Positions 10,809 through 19,825 of a DNA stretch of 64,000 nucleotides are shown here, piece after piece. The stretch is from [Bacillus] enclensis (lineage in GTDB: Bacteria > Bacillota > Bacilli > Bacillales > Bacillaceae_B), in the NCBI RefSeq assembly GCF_001456935.1, contig NZ_KQ758482.1, positions 848,249-912,248 of the forward strand. Direction: 5' to 3'. A model generated the notes under the pieces. It had not been told where the DNA came from and made no database searches. It saw nothing but the letters and a program-made list of their open reading frames with translations. Position 1 is the stretch's first letter. Every line of letters begins with the position of its first letter. A program made the translations under genes and the position numbers.

Positions 10809-12287
10809 TTATAGGATGATGGCTATGAGGCCGCCGGAGCCTTCGTTGATGATTCTTTCCAGTGTGTCTTTCAGTTTGTAACGGGCATTTTCAGGCATTA
10901 GCGACAGTTTGGCTGAGATGCCTTCTCTTACGATGGAGCTCAGGCTTCTTCCGAATATATCGGAGTTCCAAATCGAAAGTGGATCGTCTTCAAAATCCTG
11001 CATCAGGTACCGGACGAGTTCTTCACTTTGTTTTTCGGTGCCGATGATCGGCTCGAATTTTGATTGAACATCCACTTTGATCATGTGGATGGAAGGTGCA
11101 ACGGCCTTGAGGCTTACACCGAATCTTGATCCCTGACGTATGATTTCCGGTTCATCCAGACTCATGTCGTTCAGAGAAGGCGCAGCGATTCCGTAACCTG
11201 TCTGTTTAACCATTCTCAGCGCATCTGAAATCTGGTCATATTCTGCTTTGGCATGTGCGAAATCCTGCATCAATTCAAGCAGGTGATCCTTGCCTCGGAT
11301 TTCAACGCCTACAATTTCTTTCAGCACTTCATCATACAGTTCATCCGGTGCATATAAATCGATCTCGGCTACACCCTGACCCATATCGATTCCTGCAAGT
11401 CCGGCACGTTCAATATGCTCATATTCGCTGAAATAATGGACGACCCGGTCCACGTCACGAAGACGTTTAATATCCTTGACCGTTTCTTTAACAGCTTCCT
11501 GATAGGTCTGTCGCAGCCAATGTTCTTCTTTCAGCACCATCACCCAGCTCGGTAAATTCACATTCACTTCTAATACCGGGAATTCAAACAAAGCTTCACG
11601 AAGAACATTCAGTACATCTGAATCCCTCATACTTTCCACACTCATCGCAAGGACTGGTATGTCATATTTTTCCTGAAGCTTCACTCTCAGCTCTTCTGTC
11701 TCTGTCGCATGCGGCCTAGCGGAGTTGATCACCATAATGAAGGGTTTACCGACTTCCTTCAGTTCCTCGATGACTCTTTCCTCAGCTTCGATATAGTCGC
11801 TTCTTCCGATTTCCCCGATCGAACCATCAGTGGTGACCACCACGCCGATCGTTGAATGCTCCTGTATTACTTTTCTGGTACCGATTTCGGCTGCTTCATG
11901 AAACGGGATAGGCTCTTCGTACCAAGGTGTATTGATCATTCTGGGACCATTTTCATCCTCGTATCCTTTCGCCCCCGGCACCGTGTAACCTACACAATCT
12001 ACCAATCTCACATTCACTTCAAGCCCCTCGTCCACATGCACCGATACTGCCTGGTTAGGGACGAATTTCGGTTCTGTCGTCATGATCGTCTTTCCTGCAG
12101 CACTTTGCGGCAGTTCGTCCTGCGCTCTTGCACGTTCTGTTTCACTTGCAATATTAGGAAGGACAACAAGCTCCATAAACTTCTTGATGAAGGTTGATTT
12201 ACCTGTTCTTACTGCTCCCACCACACCTAAATAAATATCTCCGCCTGTTCTTTCTGCAATGTCTTTGAATAGATCGACTCTTTCCAA
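10809..12287 (-). CDS. spoIVA: Spore coat morphogenetic ATPase SpoIVA (492 aa)
   Basis: Polymerises on the forespore surface by ATP hydrolysis and anchors the whole coat; also needed for cortex formation. The Walker A sequence GVVGAVRTGKSTF, PQSAAGKTIMTTEPKFVPN, VRLVDCVGYTVPGAKGYEDE and the fully conserved C-terminus ENARYKLKDTLERIINEGSG are present. I start it at the TTG at 12287 (then GAAAGAGTC), 7 nt after GGAGG; this gives 492 residues, the same as B. subtilis, which also uses a TTG. An upstream ATG overlaps the ribosome site. A SigE-type promoter candidate lies upstream. Confidence 0.97.
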   Translation of the reverse strand: MERVDLFKDIAERTGGDIYLGVVGAVRTGKSTFIKKFMELVVLPNIASETERARAQDELPQSAAGKTIMTTEPKFVPNQAVSVHVDEGLEVNVRLVDCVGYTVPGAKGYEDENGPRMINTPWYEEPIPFHEAAEIGTRKVIQEHSTIGVVVTTDGSIGEIGRSDYIEAEERVIEELKEVGKPFIMVINSARPHATETEELRVKLQEKYDIPVLAMSVESMRDSDVLNVLREALFEFPVLEVNVNLPSWVMVLKEEHWLRQTYQEAVKETVKDIKRLRDVDRVVHYFSEYEHIERAGLAGIDMGQGVAEIDLYAPDELYDEVLKEIVGVEIRGKDHLLELMQDFAHAKAEYDQISDALRMVKQTGYGIAAPSLNDMSLDEPEIIRQGSRFGVSLKAVAPSIHMIKVDVQSKFEPIIGTEKQSEELVRYLMQDFEDDPLSIWNSDIFGRSLSSIVREGISAKLSLMPENARYKLKDTLERIINEGSGGLIAIIL

Positions 12288-12348
12288 GAGATTCCCTCCC
12301 ATCTTATATTCCAGGGATGTTTCATCCGTGTATTCTGCCTCACATTCT

Positions 12349-12380
12349 ATATTTATGATGTTGTCCTAATGACTTATGAC
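12349..12380 (-). promoter_or_regulatory. Candidate SigE promoter of spoIVA
   Basis: On the minus strand GTCATAAGT, 14 nt, CATAAATAT, ending about 60 nt before the TTG start. It fits the mother-cell SigE pattern (ATA-rich -35, CATA-type -10) and the known control of spoIVA, but it is only a pattern match. Confidence 0.4.
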
Positions 12381-12487
12381 TATTAATATGTTTTTTTTAC
12401 CTCCTTATGACTAAGAATTAAATTTATTATGTCGCAGCAATTATGTTCAGTTGAAGTTGATGAAAACTCCCTACAAAGGATGACATA

Positions 12488-12534
12488 AAATAATAACCCT
12501 TCTCCTACAATATATTTTGCAGGAAAAGGGTTAT
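12488..12534 (-). terminator. Intrinsic terminator of yphE-yphF
   Basis: Minus strand AACCC..TTCCTGCA / TGTAGGAGAAGGGTT stem followed by ATTATTTT, just after the yphF stop. Confidence 0.65.
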
Positions 12535-12536
12535 GC

Positions 12537-13247
12537 CTATTTTGTCATAAAGACAGGTTCATTCTTTTCATCAATGGTATAAGGAAGGGAATAGGCTGGA
12601 ACAAACAAGGAGTCCTCTGTCAGCAGAGTACGGATATCGGTTCCTTCTTGAATTGTTTTGTTCGTGGATTGAAGCTTTTCATATAAATCCATCGAATAAT
12701 CCACGAAAATCTCCCCGCTCCCATTTATCACAAGCGGAAGCTTCTTATTTGAATAGGGGCTGTCGACATATACTTCTTTATCCATTCCTATTTCTTCATA
12801 ATTCAATTTATAAACGTTGTGGGCCACCTGTTCTTTAAAAGGGGGATAGCCCTGGGCGTTGATTCTGATTTTGATTTCCCTTATTTTTTCCGCCATTCGT
12901 AGATCGAATATCTTCACGGTTGGATTTTCTTCTACATCCAGCAGGACATATTGAAAGATCCCCCCGTTCTCAAATGCATTTCCAGGAATCTCTGATAAGT
13001 ATTGTGGGGATAACTTCCTGAAATCAATCGGATATTTTTGATAGATCGGGGTATCCTTATCCCTTGTCTTGATCGGGAGCAGCCCGCTATTGGCGTCCTG
13101 GTATTGCTCCACTGCTTCTTGAACAGCTTTCACCTGTGCATCATAAGGGATCTGATTCTGATTGAGCTCTTTTTCAGGGTAAAGACAGCCGGAAAGGACG
13201 GTCATAGTGAGCACAAGGATCATTCCGGTTAAAACTATACGTTTCAA
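12537..13247 (-). CDS. yphF: YphF-like lipoprotein (236 aa)
   Basis: Predicted lipoprotein of unknown function. Residues 1-20 form a signal peptide ending in the lipobox LSGC, with Cys21 the acylation site. The mature part is hydrophilic with no catalytic motif I recognise. The start is TTG at 13247, 9 nt after AAAGGAAG. It lies 23 nt after yphE and before spoIVA, the same place as B. subtilis yphF, which is the main basis for the name. Confidence 0.8.
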   Translation of the reverse strand: MKRIVLTGMILVLTMTVLSGCLYPEKELNQNQIPYDAQVKAVQEAVEQYQDANSGLLPIKTRDKDTPIYQKYPIDFRKLSPQYLSEIPGNAFENGGIFQYVLLDVEENPTVKIFDLRMAEKIREIKIRINAQGYPPFKEQVAHNVYKLNYEEIGMDKEVYVDSPYSNKKLPLVINGSGEIFVDYSMDLYEKLQSTNKTIQEGTDIRTLLTEDSLFVPAYSLPYTIDEKNEPVFMTK

Positions 13248-13270
13248 TCTGCAAAACTTCCTTTCTTAAG

Positions 13271-13468
13271 CTAGTAGGTTGGTCCGCTGAATACAATATA
13301 AATCATCATGAGTCCGCCTGCTATCATCAGTATGTAAGCCACAAAAGCAGTAATAAAGCGAATGAATTTCGGTTTAATTTTATACCGGCTGAAATAAATC
13401 ATTATGATTGCAAGGAACATAGATCCCATTGAAGCAAATGAAATCCACATTTTCATCATAGAAGTCAT
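13271..13468 (-). CDS. yphE: YphE, small DUF2768 membrane protein (65 aa)
   Basis: Two predicted membrane helices (about residues 7-25 and 36-60) separated by the basic turn SRYKIKPKFIRF. Length and hydropathy match the DUF2768 family found in spore formers between gpsA and spoIVA. The ATG at 13468 follows GGAGGG well. No biochemical role is known. It probably forms a two-gene unit with yphF. Confidence 0.8.
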   Translation of the reverse strand: MTSMMKMWISFASMGSMFLAIIMIYFSRYKIKPKFIRFITAFVAYILMIAGGLMMIYIVFSGPTY

Positions 13469-13562
13469 GGTACATCCCTCCTGTTATCGAATGTATTATA
13501 TCACAAGTCAAATCCGAAACGGCATTTGTTCAATAAAATGTACGAAAGATGAACGCACATAA

Positions 13563-13631
13563 AAGAAGAGCGACCCATGATCTCCGGACCCGGGCCAAAG
13601 GCCGAGCCAAAGTCATGAGCTGCTCTTAAGA
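13563..13631 (-). terminator. Long hairpin after gpsA, probable terminator
   Basis: Minus strand AAGAGC..CATGA and TCATGGGTCGCTCTT pair at the base and GGCTCGGCC TTT GGCCCGGGTCC forms a GC-rich inner stem; CTTTTAT follows. It would end gpsA transcription about 110 nt after its stop. The long, GC-rich two-part structure is more elaborate than a usual terminator. The rest of 13469-13743 shows no gene. Confidence 0.5.
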
Positions 13632-13743
13632 CTGAAAGAGACCTACCCATCCATAGGCAAAGCTGTATATATTCATCACAGTGTATGCACGGTAAGAACC
13701 TTTCGCATCCTCTAATGCCTATTCTTGCAAGATTTTTATCGGT

Positions 13744-14787
13744 CTATGAGCGTTCGCCCAGAATATTCACCAAATCTTCCATTTCATTTGTCTTTCCTCG
13801 TGACATTAAATGATCGACCGCTTCTTTCGCTTCTACATTATTGAACAATACGTCGTACAGTGCATTCGTGATCGGCATTTTCACTTCGAATTTTTGGGCA
13901 AGCTGATGTCCTGCTTTCGTTGTACGGACGCCTTCCACCACCATGCCCATATTATCAAGCACTTCCTGGAGTTTATGCCCCTTACCGAGCATATTACCTG
14001 CCCTCCAGTTTCTCGAATGAACACTTGTGCATGTAACAATTAAATCACCAATACCTGTCAAACCGGAGAAGGTGAGCGGGTTGGCACCCATTTTTGTGCC
14101 TAAGCGGGCGATTTCAGCGAGCCCCCTGGTGATGAGGGCTGCCTTCGCATTATCTCCATACCCCAAGCCATCGGTGATGCCGGCAGCAAGAGCAATAATA
14201 TTCTTCAATGCGCCTCCAATTTCAACACCCAGCATATCGGGATTTGTGTACACTCTAAAATTCTGGTTCATGAAAAGATCCTGGACTTCTTCTGCGTATT
14301 TCATATCCTTTGCTGATACCGTCACGGTCGTCGGGTGCCTTAGACTCACTTCTTCCGCATGACTCGGTCCGGAAAGGACGACCACAGAGCGCAGGTTATC
14401 CGGATTCATTTCATCCTCGATGATTTCTGATATGCGCAGAAGGCTGTCGGGCTCGATCCCCTTACTCACATGCACAACCGTCAAAGGATTCGCCTGCACT
14501 TCCTGGATCTGGCCCAGCACTTGTCTGATCGCTTTGGTGGGAACCGCTAAAATAACCGTCTGGATACCATCAAGAGATTCCTTCATATCTGCATAGCCGA
14601 TGATACTCTCAGGAAGTTTCACATCCTTTAGGTACTTATGATTTGTATGATGTTCGTTGATTTCCTGGATTTGATCTGCTTTATGTCCCCATAGCCTTAC
14701 TTCAAGCCCGTTGTCTGCCAATACCATGGCAAGGGCCGTCCCCCAGCTTCCTGCACCAATGACCGTCACTTTTTCAGAGTTTTTCAT
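13744..14787 (-). CDS. gpsA: Glycerol-3-phosphate dehydrogenase [NAD(P)+] GpsA (347 aa)
   Basis: Reduces dihydroxyacetone phosphate to sn-glycerol 3-phosphate for phospholipid synthesis. N-terminal Rossmann motif [41 protein letters not shown] and [21 protein letters not shown] with the catalytic lysine are present. The ATG at 14787 follows AGGTG by 6 nt; a GTG three codons upstream overlaps that site. It lies 17 nt after der, probably in one transcript. Confidence 0.96.
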   Translation of the reverse strand: MKNSEKVTVIGAGSWGTALAMVLADNGLEVRLWGHKADQIQEINEHHTNHKYLKDVKLPESIIGYADMKESLDGIQTVILAVPTKAIRQVLGQIQEVQANPLTVVHVSKGIEPDSLLRISEIIEDEMNPDNLRSVVVLSGPSHAEEVSLRHPTTVTVSAKDMKYAEEVQDLFMNQNFRVYTNPDMLGVEIGGALKNIIALAAGITDGLGYGDNAKAALITRGLAEIARLGTKMGANPLTFSGLTGIGDLIVTCTSVHSRNWRAGNMLGKGHKLQEVLDNMGMVVEGVRTTKAGHQLAQKFEVKMPITNALYDVLFNNVEAKEAVDHLMSRGKTNEMEDLVNILGERS

Positions 14788-14804
14788 TTGATACACCTAC
14801 CTTA

Positions 14805-16115
14805 TTATTTTCTGGCACGAGCGATAATACGAATAGGAGTTCCTTCAAATCCAAATGCATCACGGATTCTGTTTTCCAAGAATCGTTCATATGAAAAATG
14901 CATTAATTCCGGGTCATTCACAAACACAACAAATGTCGGCGGCTTCACTGCCACCTGAGTTGCATAGTAGATACGGAGTCTTTTGCCATTATCAGTCGGT
15001 GTTGGATTCATTGCCACCGCATCCATTACTACTTCATTCAGGACACTGGATTGTACACGCAATGCATGGTTTTCACTCGCCACATTGATGACAGGAAGAA
15101 GCGTATGGATTCTCTTCTTTGTTTTTGCAGATAAGAAGATGATCGGTGCATAGTCAAGGAACTGGAAGTGGTCACGGATGTTCTGTTCCCATTTGTTCAT
15201 CGTTTTTTCATCTTTTTCAACTGCATCCCACTTATTGACGACGATTACCACTGCACGTCCTGCATCATGTGCATATCCTGCAATTTTTTTATCCTGCTCG
15301 ATGATTCCTTCTTCACCGTCTATCACGACCAATACAACGTCGGAACGTTCAATCGCTCTCAAAGCCCTCAGCACACTGTATTTTTCAGTCGTTTCATATA
15401 CTTTTCCTTTTTTCCGCATTCCGGCAGTATCGATGATGACATACTCTTGTCCATCAAACGTGTAAGATGAATCAATCGCATCCCTTGTCGTACCAGCCAC
15501 ATTGCTGACGATGACCCGCTCTTCACCGAGTAGTGCATTTACGAGGGAAGACTTACCGACATTGGGACGGCCGATCAAGGAGAATTTAATGACTTCTTCT
15601 CCGTATTCCTCCCCGTCATCTTTTTTGAAATGCTTTGCGGCTTCGTCCAGCAGATCCCCCAGCCCGAGTCCGTGTGAACCTGAAATCGGGAAAGGTTCTC
15701 CGAATCCAAGGGAATAGAAATCATACACCATTTCACGCATTTCCGGGTTATCGATCTTATTGACACCAAGCACTACAGGCTTGTTTGAACGATATAGTAT
15801 CTTCGCTACGATTTCATCGGCTGCGGTTACTCCTTCACGGCCATTCGTAAGGAATATGATGACATCCGCTTCATCGATCGCAATCTCTGCCTGCTGCCTG
15901 ATTTGATCAAGAAACGGCTCATTGCCTAATTCGATTCCGCCGGTATCTATAATATTAAATTCATGAGTCAGCCACTCAGCAGAACTGTATATACGATCCC
16001 TTGTAACACCGGGCACATCTTCCACTATCGATATTCTCTCGCCGACAATCCTATTAAAAATCGTGGACTTACCAACATTCGGACGCCCTACGATTGCAAC
16101 AACTGGTTTGGACAC
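14805..16115 (-). CDS. der: Ribosome-assembly GTPase Der/EngA (436 aa)
   Basis: Tandem-GTPase needed for 50S subunit maturation. Two P-loops are visible, [11 protein letters not shown] near the N-terminus and [11 protein letters not shown] around residue 180, each followed by DTGG/DTAG, NKID and NKWD motifs; a KH-like C-terminal domain ends in [16 protein letters not shown]. The frame opens at 16151, but the GTG at 16115 (then TCCAAACCAG) lies 6 nt after GGGTG and gives 436 residues, identical in length to B. subtilis Der. Confidence 0.96.
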   Translation of the reverse strand: MSKPVVAIVGRPNVGKSTIFNRIVGERISIVEDVPGVTRDRIYSSAEWLTHEFNIIDTGGIELGNEPFLDQIRQQAEIAIDEADVIIFLTNGREGVTAADEIVAKILYRSNKPVVLGVNKIDNPEMREMVYDFYSLGFGEPFPISGSHGLGLGDLLDEAAKHFKKDDGEEYGEEVIKFSLIGRPNVGKSSLVNALLGEERVIVSNVAGTTRDAIDSSYTFDGQEYVIIDTAGMRKKGKVYETTEKYSVLRALRAIERSDVVLVVIDGEEGIIEQDKKIAGYAHDAGRAVVIVVNKWDAVEKDEKTMNKWEQNIRDHFQFLDYAPIIFLSAKTKKRIHTLLPVINVASENHALRVQSSVLNEVVMDAVAMNPTPTDNGKRLRIYYATQVAVKPPTFVVFVNDPELMHFSYERFLENRIRDAFGFEGTPIRIIARARK

Positions 16116-16204
16116 TTTATTCACCCTTTCTTGAATAGACTTATGGTTCATTCATTATCCTTTAAGCCTTTTCATTTCCACTGTTTCAAATGGTTCAATT
16201 ATTA

Positions 16205-16252
16205 ATAATAAAGACTGGCCCATAAGCTGTATTCCCCCTTATGGGTCAGTCC
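16205..16252 (-). terminator. Intrinsic terminator of the YIEGIA transcript
   Basis: Minus strand GACTGACCCATAAG / CTTATGGGCCAGTC stem of about 14 bp followed by TTTATTATTAAT, 45 nt after the small partner gene. Confidence 0.8.
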
Positions 16253-16293
16253 CCTAACTTTAACATTTTATCAGTAAAAGAATGAACTGGCAA

Positions 16294-16485
16294 TCAATGT
16301 TTCACAATGATAAACAGGCCGGTATCCAATTCATGTGCAATCCCGTCTAATATGGCTTCGAGGTTAGCGCAGATCTTCTGCAGTTCCTCGTCCGTTTTGC
16401 AATGAAATACTGCTGTTCCGCTGGGAATTCTATCAGGAGAGGTTGTCACAGCGGCTAAGATGAATTTTTGAATGGTGGTACTCAA
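16294..16485 (-). CDS. Capping complex subunit for YIEGIA (63 aa)
   Basis: Small soluble protein always found next to YIEGIA genes and named for that in family databases; its molecular role is not known to me. It has no membrane helix or catalytic motif. The start is a TTG at 16485 that shares two bases with the TGA stop of the YIEGIA gene and follows GGGGAGAG by 7 nt, so translation is probably coupled. Confidence 0.75.
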   Translation of the reverse strand: MSTTIQKFILAAVTTSPDRIPSGTAVFHCKTDEELQKICANLEAILDGIAHELDTGLFIIVKH

Positions 16486-17378
16486 TCTGCTTCTCTCCCC
16501 TTTCGAATGGCTTTAGACTCAGATGGCATCCTGATCGCATTTTCCAGTGTCGGAACCTGCCCCAGGATCGCGATGGCTTTCTCCACATCTTTATGTTGAG
16601 GAAGGACAAACACCGCCACCCTTCCATCATCGAGGTCTCTTTTAGCCAGAGGAGTGAGTGCAGGGGTCCCCGAATCTTTAAAGATACCCAATGAAGTGGA
16701 CACATCATGAAGGATGGCCTGCCTTTGCCCCAGGTTTGCAATCGTGGATCTTGCATCGAATGATTTAGGATTCAGTACGAACCCCATTCCATAGCGCATG
16801 ATTTCTTCCTGCCTGACTTTAAGACCTATATTCATGATATAAATATTATCCACGTATAGTCCCGCACCATCAAAATGCGGTTGGACGAATTCAATATGGA
16901 CGATATCTTTCAGCTTGCCCCCGGCCATTAATTTATGCGAGATTAACATACAGACCACACTGACTGCCAAGGCAGCATAAAAGTTAAATACGATATAGGC
17001 CAAAGTAGCGATTAAGGAAGTGAATATCACCAGATAGTTCCTGCTTTCAAATGCTACCGCAATCCCTTCGATATAGGTAGCCCCCCTTGGTACAAGCTCA
17101 TAGGCATCCAGCTCAGTCAATGTATTCCTTTCCATATTCCTGACGTCACGAAATTGTGATGCAGCCACTGTCAAAAATGTGATAGCCGTGAAATTCTCTT
17201 CCAGTAATGCAGGAACCGCAATTGTTCCAAGCCCTGCGGCGATGAAGCCGAGTGCAATATGTATGATCTTCCCGTGCAAATACGTCGGGTATTGCCTATA
17301 GTCGGTCCGGAGCATATAGATTCTGGTTAACGTGCCGATGACTACCCCGAAAATGACGGGGTTTACGTAATCATTCAT
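16482..17378 (-). CDS. yphB: YIEGIA family membrane protein, YphB-like (298 aa)
   Basis: Carries the family-defining YIEGIA tract (TYIEGIAVAFESRNYLV, around residue 100). About four hydrophobic segments in the N-terminal half, then a soluble C-terminal half. The family is restricted to spore formers, suggesting a sporulation role, but no activity is established. It overlaps yphA upstream (ATGA) and the capping-subunit gene downstream, forming a tightly coupled three-gene set. Confidence 0.8.
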   Translation of the reverse strand: MNDYVNPVIFGVVIGTLTRIYMLRTDYRQYPTYLHGKIIHIALGFIAAGLGTIAVPALLEENFTAITFLTVAASQFRDVRNMERNTLTELDAYELVPRGATYIEGIAVAFESRNYLVIFTSLIATLAYIVFNFYAALAVSVVCMLISHKLMAGGKLKDIVHIEFVQPHFDGAGLYVDNIYIMNIGLKVRQEEIMRYGMGFVLNPKSFDARSTIANLGQRQAILHDVSTSLGIFKDSGTPALTPLAKRDLDDGRVAVFVLPQHKDVEKAIAILGQVPTLENAIRMPSESKAIRKGREAD

Positions 17379-17989
17379 ATATTTTTGATTTCCCCTTTAT
17401 TGGATGATAGTTTACTGCTCATCAGGGCATTCAATGAATGAACGGCCTTCCAGGTGATGGTCATCAATGCCATATAAGCCGCTGTATCCATATAAAGATA
17501 ATCACCGATCATTTTGCTGAACCCTATATTATGCAGCGTGACCGATAAGAATATTTCCCCTGTCAACGTTCCCGAAATCACAGAAAGGAACAGATTTCTC
17601 ATCTTATTTATGGAACTGTAAAAAATAAACCCAAGACTCATGGATAATAATGCAGCAATGACATAAGGGTCGATGATCATAAGGACGGGATCATAAATGG
17701 CAACAAGCCCTACCCCTGCATATGACATGGCTATGGTCAAAATACAAATCAGCATATAAAGTTTCTGCCTCAGACCCAGGCGGCGCATATAGATGAACGC
17801 CAGTAATGCCAAAAATAGATAGTCTGCATGTACTTCATACGATAATATGGAAAATCTATACGGAAACAAGCAAATCAAGCACAACAAATAAAAGGAAAAT
17901 AGAAATCGGCCTTTTTCATTCTTTTCCATAATGAAAGTCGTGTAGATCCATAATCCCCATGCAACCCAAAGAAATATTATTCCCTCCAT
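17375..17989 (-). CDS. yphA: YphA-like polytopic membrane protein (204 aa)
   Basis: Six or so predicted membrane helices and no known catalytic motif. The name rests on gene order (der side, next to the YIEGIA gene) and size, as in B. subtilis yphA. The ATG at 17989 (MEGIIFLW) follows GGAGGG; an upstream in-frame ATG lacks a ribosome site and would add a non-hydrophobic tail. Confidence 0.7.
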   Translation of the reverse strand: MEGIIFLWVAWGLWIYTTFIMEKNEKGRFLFSFYLLCLICLFPYRFSILSYEVHADYLFLALLAFIYMRRLGLRQKLYMLICILTIAMSYAGVGLVAIYDPVLMIIDPYVIAALLSMSLGFIFYSSINKMRNLFLSVISGTLTGEIFLSVTLHNIGFSKMIGDYLYMDTAAYMALMTITWKAVHSLNALMSSKLSSNKGEIKNI

Positions 17990-18092
17990 GTCCCATTCCC
18001 TCCTATTATCTACATTATGGAAAATCTTTATGTAAATCATTCATGTATGTTTCAATTTAATCTTGAAAAAATAAGAAAAGGAGGTGTTTGAT

Positions 18093-18224
18093 ATGGGAAA
18101 AGATCGTCAGGAAAAGAAATTAAAGCAAAGTGGACGGGTTGAATCCGACCGGGATCAGGAGCTTCAGAATAAAGGAGCAACAGGGATGGAAAGCCCTGCC
18201 GAATCAAGGAAGAGGCAGAGGTAA
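18093..18224 (+). CDS. ypzI: YpzI family small protein (43 aa)
   Basis: Very small hydrophilic protein beginning MGKDRQEKKLKQSGRVESDR, nearly identical to the start of B. subtilis YpzI, and ending in a basic RKRQR tail. An ideal AAAAGGAGGTG site precedes the ATG. Function unknown; highly charged tiny proteins of this kind are often made in spores, but that is inference. It runs opposite to its neighbours. Confidence 0.85.
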   Translation: MGKDRQEKKLKQSGRVESDRDQELQNKGATGMESPAESRKRQR

Positions 18225-18229
18225 AATAT

Positions 18230-18745
18230 ACGAACATTTAGAGGGCTTTAAACAACGCTAATGATTTCCGTGCAAGACTTCGCTTTCCGCGGGTAGCCCG
18301 TGTGAGCCTCTCAGAAAGCCTGCGGGGTCTCACTTGTCCAGCTGCAGGGGTCTGCTCCCGTTTGAAAATTAACCTTAGGCTTTTGAGGCAAATTGCGCCT
18401 CTAAAGCCTGAGAACATTTTTCAAAGGGAGCAAAACGCCCACTTCCGCTTTTCTAATTGTCCAGCTGCAGGGCTTAGAGGCACAGGTCATAAGCCACACC
18501 GCCCAAGAAGGCAAAGAACGCCTTCGGCCAATTCGTCTTATGCCCCCCCCTCTGAGCGAAGCCCTTCCGCTTTTCTAATAAGCTGCTCTTCCCGCAGGAG
18601 TCTTCGTCTTGCACTCCAATCAACCGCTGAGATGAGCAAACCCCTGAAACGTCCAAAAAACATATAAAAAAACCCGGAATAATTTGCCTCATCTCACTGC
18701 AAATTAATCCGGGTTTATTTAGACTATGTGACTTTTGTCTAGCCA
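18230..18745. repeat. Composite repeat copy R3 (B with two C parts, D, A)
   Basis: B arm CGTGCAAGACTTCGCTTTCC at about 18272, then a first C part (about 18334-18456, GTCCAGCTGCAGGGG to CTTCCGCTTTTCTAA, with its own inner hairpin AGGCTTTTGAGGC / GCCTCTAAAGCCT), a second C part of the common type (about 18457-18578), then the closing B arm GTCTTGCACTCCAATCAACC, the D hairpin and a right A end. This is the longest copy in the window. Confidence 0.75.
18660..18716 (-). terminator. D-type hairpin serving as fni terminator
   Basis: Part of repeat R3. AACCCGGA.TAATTTGC / GCAAATTA.TCCGGGTT stem followed on the minus strand by seven T residues, 40 nt after the fni stop. Confidence 0.7.
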
Positions 18746-18751
18746 ATTTCA

Positions 18752-19810
18752 TCAAGCATTAAATTGTCGATTACTATACTTTTCGGGATCCAATCCCCTT
18801 ACGGCCAGCCAATGATACAACTCTCCTGTTAAAATAAGAGGCACCTTTTGCAAGTCTTCAGTCCTCATGCAGCCTAATGCACACATAAGGTATTGTATAT
18901 CAGTGTGAAGATCATTTACTTCTTCTATCGTGGCCTCAAGACCCTTATCCACGATGCACTTCAAAATGGCTCCGGCCATTCCGACAGAGCAGGCACCCAG
19001 ACTCAAGGCTTTTACAATTTCCAGGCTGTTCCGAATACCTCCCGAAGCAAGAATCGGGAGACCAGAAACCGAATGGGCTTCAGCAATGGATGCAGCCGTG
19101 GGGATACCCCAGTCATCAAAATAACTCAGCATCCTTTGCCGGCGTTGATTTTCAATTTTAGAAAAGTTCGTTCCGCCGTAACCCCCGACATCTATAGCCG
19201 AAATGGAAGTACCTGAAAGAGTCATTGCAGCTTCCTTACTGATCCCAAATCCAGTTTCTTTCACGATGACCGGGACACTTAACCGATCGGCAATCGTGTG
19301 AATTCGTTCAAGCGCCCCCTTAAAATCACGGTCTCCTTCGGGCATAGTCAATTCCTGAATGACGTTCAGATGAACTTGAAGGGCATCTGCTTCAATCATC
19401 TCCACTGCATCGATTGCCTGCTGTACTGACGCTTCACTGCCAAGGTTGGCAAATATGATGCCGTCAGGATTGTTCTTTCTTACTATTTCATACGTTTTTC
19501 GTTCAGACGGGTCCTTCAAAGCAGACATTTGTGAACCTACAGCCAGTCCAATCCCGGTTTCCCTGGACAACAGAGATAACTCAGCATTGATTTTTGATGT
19601 ATATTCCCCGCCTCCGCCTGTCATGGCATTCACAAAAATTGGCGAACTTAAAGAAAGTTCGCCAATTCGGGACTGGAGACGGGTATCATCAAGGGCTGCA
19701 TCCGGAAGGCTTTGATGAACAAACTTTACGTCTTCAAAGCCCGTCTTATTCTGTTGCCCTGTTGTAAGGGCATAATTAATATGATCCCGTTTTCGTTGAG
19801 CTCTAGTCAA
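18752..19810 (-). CDS. fni: Type 2 isopentenyl-diphosphate isomerase Fni (352 aa)
   Basis: FMN- and NADPH-dependent interconversion of IPP and DMAPP, feeding prenyl synthesis such as HepS/HepT. TIM-barrel with RKRDHINYAL at the N-terminus, NAMTGGGGEYT, FANLGSE, QVHLNVIQE, VIVKETGFGIS, DVGGYGGTNF and LASGGIRNS flavin-binding loops. The start is TTG at 19810. It ends beside repeat R3 and starts 15 nt after ypfD. Confidence 0.94.
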   Translation of the reverse strand: MTRAQRKRDHINYALTTGQQNKTGFEDVKFVHQSLPDAALDDTRLQSRIGELSLSSPIFVNAMTGGGGEYTSKINAELSLLSRETGIGLAVGSQMSALKDPSERKTYEIVRKNNPDGIIFANLGSEASVQQAIDAVEMIEADALQVHLNVIQELTMPEGDRDFKGALERIHTIADRLSVPVIVKETGFGISKEAAMTLSGTSISAIDVGGYGGTNFSKIENQRRQRMLSYFDDWGIPTAASIAEAHSVSGLPILASGGIRNSLEIVKALSLGACSVGMAGAILKCIVDKGLEATIEEVNDLHTDIQYLMCALGCMRTEDLQKVPLILTGELYHWLAVRGLDPEKYSNRQFNA

Positions 19811-19825
19811 AGTCCATCACCATTT

